Shown here: positions 19,557-29,600 of the stretch, piece after piece
Position numbering within the stretch: the first letter of the stretch is position 1
How the letters are laid out: every line of letters begins with the position of its first letter
Virus record (IMG/VR): IMGVR_UViG_3300029319_000004
Location: 39,017 to 103,016 of that record
Strand: one strand, 5' to 3'
DNA from: a virus
DNA length: 64,000 nt
The notes under the pieces: model-generated
Databases searched by the model: none
Seen by the model: the letters and a program-made list of their open reading frames with translations, nothing else
Told to the model about the DNA's origin: nothing
Translations under genes and position numbers: made by a program

Positions 19557-19955
19557 ATGCAAGGAATTGGACCAGCTTTACCTTTAACAAGAGATTCTAG
19601 TTTTGGGGTTTTTGCTCTCATTACTGATTACGAAGCAGAAATAAGACAAAATTTTAAAAACCTAGTATTGACTAGTCCCGGCGAACGAATGATGAATACT
19701 GATTTTGGTGTTGGAATAAGAAATATTTTATTCGAAAACTACATCACAGCAAAAACTGTATTTAAACAAAGACTAGACTCTCAAGTAAGAAGGTACATGC
19801 CTTTTATAAATATTCAAGACGTTATTTTTCAAAGCAATGATGAAAATCAAGTGCCCTTAGAGGAAAGAAATATTTTATCCATAAAGATTATCTTCTCTGT
19901 TCCTGATTTAAATTTAAATTCTTCAATAATTGTCAACACAGAGGTGGAAAATTAA
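19557..19955 (+). CDS. 25: Baseplate wedge protein, gp25-like
   Basis: A 132-aa protein, the usual size of the T4 gp25 family (GPW/gp25). Diagnostic features: the N-terminal 'GPALPLTRDSSFGVFALITD' followed by 'EAEIRQNFKNLVLTSPGERM' and 'NTDFGVGIRNILFEN', which corresponds to the family core L-L-T-x-x-G-E-R/E-x-x-x-x-P-x-F-G. gp25 sits at the centre of the wedge and connects to gp6, whose gene follows with a 1-bp overlap (TAATG). AGAGGG at 19545-19550 gives a clear ribosome binding site. Confident assignment. Confidence 0.93.
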   Translation: MQGIGPALPLTRDSSFGVFALITDYEAEIRQNFKNLVLTSPGERMMNTDFGVGIRNILFENYITAKTVFKQRLDSQVRRYMPFINIQDVIFQSNDENQVPLEERNILSIKIIFSVPDLNLNSSIIVNTEVEN

Positions 19956-21754
19956 TGAGTAAAATGAACAAAAAACTAATCAGATACACTGATAGAGATT
20001 TTAATACGATAAAAGAAAGTCTTGTAAATTATGCAAAAAGATATTATCCTAATGTTTATCAAGATTTTTCTGAGGCCTCATTCGGGTCTTTAATGTTGGA
20101 TACCGTGTCTTATGTTGGAGATGTGCTTTCATTTTACTTAGATTATCAAGTTAACGAATCTTTTATTGACACAGCAACAGAGTATGACAATGTTTTAAGG
20201 CTTGGAGAACAAGTTGGATACTATCCATCATTAAGGTCTCCATCATTCGGAATAGTTTCTTTATATGTTCTTGTTCCCACCAGCCCAAACGGCAGCGGCC
20301 CAGACACAGACTATCTTCCAATAATTACTAAAGGAAGCAAATATTCTACTATTGCTGGAGATACTTTTGAGCTTACAGAAGACGTTGATTTTTCAAACCC
20401 CAACAATGAAGTTGTGGCAGGGACTGAGGAGCAACAAGGTGGTGGAGCAACATCATTTGTTGTAAAAGCGTATGGAAAAGTTATTTCTGGAGAATTAAAA
20501 GAACAAAATATAACTGTTGGCGATTTTTCAAGATTTTTAACTGTGTCTCTTGCAGATGAAAATATTACTGAAATTGTTTCTGTTACAGATACTGAAGGAC
20601 ATGAGTATTTTCAAGTTCCATTCTTATCTCACGATACGGTCTTTAGAACAGTTATAAATAAAGATCCAGCTACAAGATCCAAAGCTCCTAGTATTTTAGT
20701 AACCACTGCAGTTCCTAGAAGATTTATTAGCTTTGTAAGAGACCAAAGAGTTCATTTAAAATTTGGATATGGCTCTGAATCTTCTTTAAGAACAGACAAT
20801 ACAACTCACCCATCAAATGTAGTTTTAAAAATGCACGGTCGGGATTACGAAACTGACACTGGGTTTGATCCATCTAAATTATTAGAAAGTGACAAATTTG
20901 GTATCGCGCCGGCAAACACTGTCCTTAACGTTGTTTATCGTGCAAATACTTCTGATAATTCAAATACCGCAACTGATAGTATTTCATTTATTGGAGATCA
21001 GACGTTTATTTTTCCCGAGTCTGCGGATAATTTAGAAAAAATTGATTTTGTAAGAGGTAGTTTAGAAGTCTCCAATGAGTTTCCAATAGTAGGAGATGTT
21101 AGCATCCCAACAACTTCTGAGTTGAAGCAAAGAATAAATGATCTTTTTGCAACACAAAACCGTGCTGTTACTGAAGAAGACTATAGATCTCTTATTTATA
21201 GAATGCCAGCTAAATTTGGAAAAGTAAAAAGAGCAAAAATTGTTAGAGATCAGGATTCTTTTAAGAGAAACTTAAATTTGTATATTGCCTCTGAAGATGA
21301 AGATAGAAATCTTATTACTTCAAATGCTGTAATAAAAAACAATTTAAAAACTTTTTTGCAACACTACAAAATGGTTAATGACACTATTGACATTCTTGAT
21401 GCTAAGATTGTAAACGTTGGAATTGAATTTGTTGCGGTTATTAATACCGATCAAGACAAGTATCAAGCTCTTAGTGCAGCAATAAAAACGCTGCAAAACG
21501 AAATGTTTGCAGAAAAATATGACATAGGACAGCCAATATATATAACAAACATATATGATATGTTAAACAATTTAGATGAAATTGTTGATGTTGTTGATGT
21601 CAGAATAGTCCCTAAAACAACTGGGCTTTATTCAGATTTCTCTCTCAATATTAATGAATATGTTTCAGCAGACGGTAGAATTTTATACGCTCCTGAAGAT
21701 GTTATATACGAAATCAAATATCCTAATAGAGACATTAAGGGGACCATAAGATAA
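19955..21754 (+). CDS. 6: Baseplate wedge protein, gp6-like (baseplate J family)
   Basis: A 599-aa protein. Early residues 'YYPNVYQDFSEASFGSLMLD' and 'VSYVGDVLSFYLDYQVNESF' with 'LGEQVGYYPSLRSPSFG' are the classic gp6/J start: a helix-rich domain that forms the inner baseplate ring. The C-terminal half has the J-like series 'TTSELKQRINDLFATQNRAV', 'TEEDYRSLIYRMPAKFGKVK' and 'YDIGQPIYITNIYDMLN'. It is close to T4 gp6 in length (660 aa). In T4, gp6 dimers clamp gp25 and gp53 and join the wedges around the hub. ATG overlaps the gp25 stop by 1 bp and its own stop overlaps the next ATG, so gp25, gp6 and the 615-aa gene are coupled. Confidence 0.92.
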   Translation: MSKMNKKLIRYTDRDFNTIKESLVNYAKRYYPNVYQDFSEASFGSLMLDTVSYVGDVLSFYLDYQVNESFIDTATEYDNVLRLGEQVGYYPSLRSPSFGIVSLYVLVPTSPNGSGPDTDYLPIITKGSKYSTIAGDTFELTEDVDFSNPNNEVVAGTEEQQGGGATSFVVKAYGKVISGELKEQNITVGDFSRFLTVSLADENITEIVSVTDTEGHEYFQVPFLSHDTVFRTVINKDPATRSKAPSILVTTAVPRRFISFVRDQRVHLKFGYGSESSLRTDNTTHPSNVVLKMHGRDYETDTGFDPSKLLESDKFGIAPANTVLNVVYRANTSDNSNTATDSISFIGDQTFIFPESADNLEKIDFVRGSLEVSNEFPIVGDVSIPTTSELKQRINDLFATQNRAVTEEDYRSLIYRMPAKFGKVKRAKIVRDQDSFKRNLNLYIASEDEDRNLITSNAVIKNNLKTFLQHYKMVNDTIDILDAKIVNVGIEFVAVINTDQDKYQALSAAIKTLQNEMFAEKYDIGQPIYITNIYDMLNNLDEIVDVVDVRIVPKTTGLYSDFSLNINEYVSADGRILYAPEDVIYEIKYPNRDIKGTIR

Positions 21755-23601
21755 TGGCGATCAAAAGATACTATGCAGAGGCCGATAATACAATAACAAA
21801 TGCATTTGACACCGTGTTGTCTCAAAGAGGAACAGGATCCAATGCAGGGGCAAATGATGTTTTAGAAACATTTTCAATTTACGGCCAATACAGTACTAGC
21901 TCTACAGAGCTTTCTAGAATTCTAATAAAGTTTCCTGTTACTGGGACAACTAGTGTTAAAGCCGATAGAGATGCGTCAAACCTGCCTGCGTCTGGTAGTG
22001 TTAAATTTTATTTAAAAATGTTTAACGCTAGACATCAAGAGCAGCTGCCTGAAAATTTAATTCTTAGTATTTTTCCAGTTGCGAGGAACTGGGAAGAAGG
22101 AACAGGCATTGACCTTGTTAATCATGCTGATAAAACAAAAGATGTTATCCCTGGCTCGAATTGGGTCAATAGAACAAAAGGTGTTGCTTGGGTTCGAAAT
22201 GGTGGAGATTATATTTCTGGAAGTGCAAACTCAGCAGTGTGGTCTACGGCCAGTTTTGTTACTGGATCCGAAGATCTAGAAGTTGATGTTACTGATGTGG
22301 TAGAAGAATGGATAAGCTCTACAGAAGTAAAGGCTACAGCGACAATAACCTTTACTGAAAAACCGCATGAAGCAACAACAATTACCTTAGTTGATGGTGA
22401 TGGAACATCTGCAACGTTCGAGATTGACGATAACGAAGATGGTGTTGTCGCTGGCAATATTGCCATGAACCCCGCTTCAGACGACGCCGCAGGAATGGCT
22501 ACGATTTTATTTCAAAAAGTAAATGCATCCGCATTGAAAATCACAGCGACTAACCCATCATCTGGCCAGGTTGTCTTAACACAGGATACAGCAGGGCGAG
22601 TTGGAAATACTACAATTACTTATAGTAATTCTACTAGTTGGAGCGACAATACATCAGGTACTTTACCAACAGCTTTTACCGGAGGCACCGGCGTAGTTAA
22701 CTATGGTTTTGGAATCATGGTCACAAGCAGCCAGGAAGCTTATCGCGCAACGGCAGACTCTGGGTCTGAGTTGCAAAACACAGATGGAATAACTAAGTCA
22801 ACCTATACTAAAAGATTTTATTCTAGGAGTTCTGAATATTTCTTTAGAAGGCCTGTAATTGAGGCTCGCTGGGAAGATAGAATCAGTGATGACAGAAATA
22901 AGTTTTTTGCTAGTAGTTCTCTGTGCAGCACACAAAATACTCAAAGCGTCTACTTGTATAATTATATTGATGGAGTATTAACTAACTTACCTGACGAATC
23001 AGTTACAATTAATTTTTATGCTAGCTCTGGATCATTGCCAAGTGGCTCTTCTATCGCCAATACAACAGCCACAAAAGTTAGCACTGGAATATATCGAGCT
23101 GCTTTGGCGATAAACACTACCGAGTCAGTTTTGCATGATGTTTGGTCAGAGACTGATGGAGGAAGTGTATACCATACAGGCACAATTTCTGTGCGAACAC
23201 GAAGTGCTAGCGATTCAAATAAAATTGGTGATTTTATTAGCAATATAACAAACTTAAAAGATACATACAAAAGAACTGAAAATGCAAGAATAAAAGTTTT
23301 TGTTAGAAGAAGGAATGAGTGCCCTACTGTGTACACAGTGGCTACTAGTGTTGCAGAGGGAGAGACAATTGTTAGTGCATCGTACTCTGTCGTAAGAGAT
23401 ATAGATAATAAGATAATTTTTCAGCATAGCACAGGCAGTTCAGATAGACATACATTCTTATCGTATGATAATTCTGGTAGTTATTTTGATTTTGATATGT
23501 CGTTGCTAGAGGCTGGATATATGTATGGGTTTAAGTTTGCTTATTATGCCGCCGGAAAGTGGAGAGAGCAAGAAGAACTGTTTAAATTTAGAGTAGAATA
23601 A
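21754..23601 (+). CDS. Virion structural protein with one marine-phage beta module (615 aa)
   Basis: A 615-aa protein encoded directly after gp6 (TAATG overlap). The N-terminal ~190 residues look like a receptor- or coat-like beta fold starting 'MAIKRYYAEADNTITNAFDT', with the 'RNWEEGTGID' and 'WSTASFVTGSEDLEVDVTDV' features often seen in phage proteins of the DNRLRE/carbohydrate-binding type. Residues ~196-315 are a single copy of the beta module seen many times in the 3302-aa protein ('TTITLVDGDGTSATFEIDDN', then 'LTQDTAGRVGNTTITY', 'FTGGTGV'). After residue ~320 the beta fold resumes ('GFGIMVTSSQEAYRA', 'YFFRRPVIEARWEDR'), so the module appears inserted into another domain. The C-terminal part is beta-rich. 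Likely a wedge-attached fibre or decoration protein. Confidence 0.65.
   Translation: MAIKRYYAEADNTITNAFDTVLSQRGTGSNAGANDVLETFSIYGQYSTSSTELSRILIKFPVTGTTSVKADRDASNLPASGSVKFYLKMFNARHQEQLPENLILSIFPVARNWEEGTGIDLVNHADKTKDVIPGSNWVNRTKGVAWVRNGGDYISGSANSAVWSTASFVTGSEDLEVDVTDVVEEWISSTEVKATATITFTEKPHEATTITLVDGDGTSATFEIDDNEDGVVAGNIAMNPASDDAAGMATILFQKVNASALKITATNPSSGQVVLTQDTAGRVGNTTITYSNSTSWSDNTSGTLPTAFTGGTGVVNYGFGIMVTSSQEAYRATADSGSELQNTDGITKSTYTKRFYSRSSEYFFRRPVIEARWEDRISDDRNKFFASSSLCSTQNTQSVYLYNYIDGVLTNLPDESVTINFYASSGSLPSGSSIANTTATKVSTGIYRAALAINTTESVLHDVWSETDGGSVYHTGTISVRTRSASDSNKIGDFISNITNLKDTYKRTENARIKVFVRRRNECPTVYTVATSVAEGETIVSASYSVVRDIDNKIIFQHSTGSSDRHTFLSYDNSGSYFDFDMSLLEAGYMYGFKFAYYAAGKWREQEELFKFRVE
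22339..22698 (+). repeat. Beta module copy inserted in the 615-aa structural protein
   Basis: About 120 codons with the same order of features as the copies in the 3302-aa protein: a 'T-I-T-L-x-D-G-x-G' strand, 'F-E-I-D', a helix with 'A-T-I-L-F-Q-K-V-N-A', 'L-K-I-T-A-T', 'V-x-L-T-Q-D-x-x-G', 'G-N-T-T-I-T' and a terminal 'F-T-G-G-T-G'. The flanking sequence reads through as a different beta domain, which suggests insertion of the module. Confidence 0.6.
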
Positions 23602-23622
23602 TAATTACATGTGGGCACTTAA

Positions 23623-26600
23623 ATGAGTACAAAAGATCTTTTTGATAAAGGCTATTCTTTAAACTTTTTAAAGAACAAGTCTCTTACGGACTACAGAGAA
23701 GATGTAGAGTCGCCCAGATATATCGATGCTTATATCAAAAAAAGAGAAAGATTTTTTCCTGATGTAAATTATGCCACTGCTTCTAATTTCGCTGCATATG
23801 GATTAGCAGAGGAATATTACAAGCAATCTATAGAAAGAATATATAAAACATATCCTTACGATGGATCTTTAGCAGAAAAATTAGAGTGGGAAAATGAAAG
23901 CACCTATTTAGATCTTTTTATTTTTGAAAACGAATACCCTAGATCAACTGGCTATATTGTTTTTAACAGCAGTTCTTACTCGTATACAGACACCAAAACA
24001 GGCAATTTCTATAGCAGTAGCGCCCCTCAATATGTTTACTTTTATGGAAATCCTCACGCTGATGTTAGCGGAAACTTTAAAGAGCCACCAACAGCTGGCC
24101 CTTCAGGAGTCGGTGTTTCCAAAGCCAATGTTTATGAAACAGGCAGTCAAAGAACTTCTAATCTTGAAATTGATTTAGAAAAAGGGATTACAGTAGAATT
24201 TTGGCTTAAAAAAACTTCTTGGGCAACACAAAATGCAGCTGCCGAGGTTTTATTTAGTAACATAACAGACGAAACCAGTACAGAAACTAGGTTTTGGATT
24301 TCTTCTTCAAACACCGCTAAAGGAAAAATTACAGCAGAGCTATTTTCCACTCCAGTCATAGCGACTTTTGAACACGACACAGGTTTATCTGACATAGGAG
24401 ATGGAGCTTGGCATCACTACGCAGTAACAGTTAAAAGATCTGGAAATACAAATGTTAGTAATTTGTATGTCGATGGAGTCCACAAATCAAAAAAAACATC
24501 TGGAGCAGGTGGTACATTTACTAACATTACTGCATCAACTGTCGCCGCTATTGGGGCGATATCAAAAGATGTTGATGGTTTTTACGGCGCAGGATATGGA
24601 AATGTTGTTGGATGCTCCTTCGATGAATTTAGATACTGGAAAACAGAAAGGAACGCACAGCAAATTGGCAGACACTTCAGAGATCAAATTGGCGGCGGAA
24701 CAAATACAGACAACGTTAAGTATGATAAGACACACAATCCTGTAGATTTAGGAGTATATTTTAAATTTAACGAGGGAATAACTGGTGATAGTTCAATCGA
24801 CTCCACAGTTTTAGATTACTCTGGTCGCATATCTAATGGAACTTTTGTAAACTATCAAAGTAGCTCATCTAGAAATACTGGATCAGCAATGGTTTCTGCT
24901 AGCGTGGCTGAGCGTGAATTTAAAGATCCTATTATATACTCGTCTCATCCAAGTGTTATTAGTCTAATACAGGAGAAAACAAGAGATGGTGCAGTGCACG
25001 ATCATGAAAATGCTACTTCAATTTTCAAATCACTACCTGGATGGATAGCAGAGGAAGATGAAGAAAAATCTGGAAATTTAAAATATCTTATACAGATCAT
25101 GTCAAGTGTTTTTGATGAGATTCAGCTTCAAGTCGGTTCTATTCCAAAATTAAAAGATATAAACTATCCATACGATGCAAAGTTTGAAAAACCATTGCCT
25201 TTTGCAGATCGTCTTTTGTCTTCCCGCGGACTCGATGCACCAGAGCTTTTTTCTGATGCATCTCTTCTAGCAAAATTTTTACAGAGGGGTGAAAAAAAGT
25301 TATTTGAAAAAAAACTATATGAGATAAAAAATACAATATATCAAAACATTTACAATAACTTAACATACATCCATAAATCAAAAGGCACAATGAAGTCAAT
25401 GAGAAACCTTTTAAGGTGTTTCGGAGTTGACGAAGAGCTTGTAAAAATTAATATTTATTCAAAAAATGGCACTTATGAGTTCAAAGATAATGTATCGCAC
25501 ATGGCTTTACGTAAAAAATATGCAGATTTTGATGACCTAGAGACAAGATTTGGAACAACCGGTATATATTCTGGCACTTTTGCTTCTACAGTTTATCAAT
25601 ATTACGATTCAACTAACGCTAATTCACTTTCTTATATTCCAGCGTTAGCCGATGTATCTCATGGGCTTGCTGCTACAATTGAAGCGGAGGTTATTTTTCC
25701 AAAAAGAACTCCTCAAAGAGATGATAATTTTGGACTTTTTCCCGGCAGAGAGGTTTCTTTGTTTGGACTGCATGCAGTCGAAGCTTCAAATACTAATTTG
25801 AATTACTTGAACGACAATATTAATTTCAATGTCATAGCTGTAAAATCTAACAACGACCCCAGAAGCGTAAAATTTGCTGTTACATCAAACTCTAACTCAA
25901 ATATTCCACACATGGAAACAACTGGCACGTTTATGGGAGTTTATGATAATGAAAAATGGAATCTTGCATTTAGAATCCGACCTGTAAAACACCCGTTAGC
26001 AGACAAAGTTAATGATTCTTTAGTTCCTGCAGCATCATCATATCAAGTTGAACTTTACGGGGTAAATTATTTATCAGATCAGCTTCAGAATGAGTTTACT
26101 TTAACGCAGGTACTATCAGAAGCTAATGCGAGGGCATTTTTTAGCAAAGCAAAAAGATTATTTGTAGGTGCAAATAGAACAAACTTTGATGGAGATTTAG
26201 TTAGAGCTTCCGATGTTAAAATATCTTCTGTCAATATGTGGTATGATTATCTTGAAGATGATGAAATTAAAGCACACGCAAGGGACGCGAACAATGATGG
26301 ACGCGCTCACCCTTACAGAAATGCAATATTTAACGAGGGCACACAAAATGATTTAATAGCTGGTGGCGACAGCGACCTACTGTGGACTTTTAGAGTACCA
26401 GAAATTGATACTTTAGTATTAAGCTGGAACTTTGAAAATGTTACAGGTTCAAATTCTGATGGTCAATTCTTAGTAAATGATATTTCATCGGGATCTGCAG
26501 AAGATAGAACTAATTTACGTTATGGAGCGTTAAGTGAGGTAAATACTTATCACTTTTCAGGTCGTGGAGACAAGTTTGTTGCAAATAGCGACCAGGCTGT

Positions 26601-29600
26601 GGATATAGAGTTTGTTCCGACAGGCAGAACTAGACTTCCAGAGGTTATTGCTAGCGATGATATGGTAAAAATACTTAATCAACAAGATGATGTGATGTTC
26701 ACCAGAGACACAACCTTCATACAGCACATTATATCTGTAGAAAAGAGCATGTATCAGTCTATTTCTGAAGAAATGTTGAGAATGTTTGCTACTGTTACTG
26801 ACTTTAACAATATTGTAGGTAGTCCTGTTAACAGATATAGGATGAATTACAAGGAATTGTCAAAATTAAGAAATATTTTCTTTGAAATTGTACAAAACGA
26901 GCCAGATATTGAAAAATACATTGAATATTTTAAATGGATTGACGATGCAATATCATTATTTATCTTTCAGCTGCTTCCTGCCTCTTCAAACAAGGTAGAA
27001 TTCTTAAGAACCATGGTTGAAAGCCATATTCTTGAAAGATCAAAGCATTTTAATAAGTTTCCAACCATAGAAATGTTTAATCCAGAACCAAACGAAGCTT
27101 TCAAAGGTATAAATCAGCTACTTTATAACTGGAAAATAGGCCATGCACCTCTTCAGTCGAATGGATCGGGACCAAGTCAGACACAAAACCAGCACATGCA
27201 CTCACTATGGTGGAAAGAACGTGCTGAAAGAACAGGATCCGGCGCCGTCCTTACATCAGGCGACGATAATATTGATGCTAGCAAGCACGAAATACTAAAA
27301 GTGGCCATAACAGAGACTTCAGGTAATGATAGCTTGTCATTATCGTTCGGGCCTTCTGGTTTAGACAAGGCAGATGGTAAATATGGCGCCCAGGGGGGTA
27401 CAAAGACCAAGTATTCCGCATCATATTACTCAGATCGCTCAACAAGCACTCCAGTTAGGGTAACACAAAGTTTTGTTAAGACATACAAATCTGGTCCAAA
27501 TCCTGATTCAAATAAGATATATGATTTTTATAAGGGTGTTGTTAAGTTTGCCAGCGATAACGACTATATTTTTCTAGATAAAGACCACGTTGTCAAACCT
27601 CTAGATTCAACTGATGTCCTCCAAGCTGAAAAAAGCTCTTCATCCGAGGGTTTTTATCTTCCAAACAAGAAAGAGTATGTTATTAAAGCCCTTACAATGA
27701 CAGGAGATGAAATTTCAAGCTCAAATGCTGCTGGCACGGGAGACAGCGACTATAAATACACAGATGCTCTTAATAAACTAACAACTCCGTTTAGTATGTT
27801 TGCAAATAAAGGCGTGGCGAACGGTGATTATACAGTATTTTACGAAAATTATTTTGAAAATGGACATCATAACAGTCAAAATGACACAACTCGTATCGAA
27901 ATAAACAACTTACACCATGACATATATCGTCCGACTTTTGAAGTTCCAATGCAGGGGCCTTTTAACAGACAACATGTTGGAGGAAACCAACACCGCCATG
28001 TTAGTTTGAACTATCGGGATTATGACTCTTTTGGTAGCTTAGGTTCTCTTGACACAAGGATGTCACGGCCGGAAGCTTGGGAGTTAGTTCATGATAAAGG
28101 TATGTCAAATTATATTATTTTGGATATGCCGTTCTCTAGGTATAATATGCCACCAGAAATGTCTGGATCAGATCCAACAACTGGTCATGTTGACGGTGGT
28201 CATGGTTTCGGAGATCCTGAGCCTCGTGATAGGTGGAGGAATGTAACTAAAAATGACAAGCTAGCTGGCTCTATTAATGGATGGCAAAGAACAACGTTTA
28301 TATCAGATCCAGATTGTGGACCAGCAAATGACTCTGGCGATGGAACTACTTATTTTGCATATGCAAGACTAGAAAACGAAGAAAACAATGCAACTAAATA
28401 TTTTGGATATCGAACACCTTTAATTGATGCTCACGATGCGCATCGAGGTTTAAAAATTCAATTCTATTACCATGTAACATCAGCTCCAAATTTAGAAACT
28501 GGACGATTTTTTGTTGATTATTCTTATGATGAAGATTTTAGTGATGGCGGAACAAGCTTAACTACTACATGGGACAAAGGCGCAGCTGGTCAAGAAAGCG
28601 CAGTTGATCTTCCAAAAACTTTAGAACAAGCCTCTAAAAATGCTTCTTGGAAGTTGGCAGAAATAAATCTTAGCGCATTTATGGGGCAGAGAGTATATCT
28701 TAGATTTAATTACATAGCAGCACCACACTCATTTAATATATGTGCTATAGATCAAGTTAAAGTTTTTGCTGAAGCTGGAATATCTTCTTTACGACTACTT
28801 CATCCAACTCATGATGACCATCATCGTCCATACGCTCCATATATGCGAGAGGAGTATGCAAAACGTCCAGTTAATATTAAAAATATTCAGATTGGCAAGC
28901 TTAACAGTAATGGCAACTTAAATTCTTTACATGCCGGTGATTTTGGAGCACTTCAAAGGACAGTCGCCGGAAACTATCGCAATACATATGAATATGTTAG
29001 TACTGTTAGTCGAGAGGCCAACGACCCTGCATTCAAAAAACTAGTAGAGACTTTGCCAGAATCTAGTAATCCACAAGAAGGGATGCAAGAAATAGCATCG
29101 ATGTATTTAGGATACAGTGATTCTTTTCCAGTGTTGTTTTCTTCTCAAAAAACTCAACATGGTACAGAAAATCGCTTAGCTAGATATTTAACTGTTCATC
29201 AGATAGAGAATGGTGTTACATCTTCTTCCGAAGTTACTTCAAACGCAATTTCTGTCAACCCAGTGCCTGGAAGAGATAGAGAGGAGTTTCATAAAGGAAT
29301 TGAGGCTAGATATAGGCAAAAAACAAGAATGGTTAATTTATTTTCTGCTCCAGGTGATATTTTAGATTCTTGCACTGGATTTTTAGATGAGGCGCATACA
29401 ACTTATTCTGCCTATAATTGCCTTCCTTGGAGGAACTATAGGATCAGACAAAGAATGCAATCTATGCTGACAGCGCACTGTGGTAGGTTTGGCATTGGAT
29501 CACACACGCAAGATGCAGTTGCTGCTAGCGGAAGCATAAAATTTAAAGACATTGCAACATTAAAATCTTATCTTGACGCGGCGCCTGAAAAAACTGACTT

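Noticed and set aside
23609-23626. Earlier ATG for the 2263-aa gene
   Set aside because: The frame from 23609 hits a stop after five codons; the true start is 23623.
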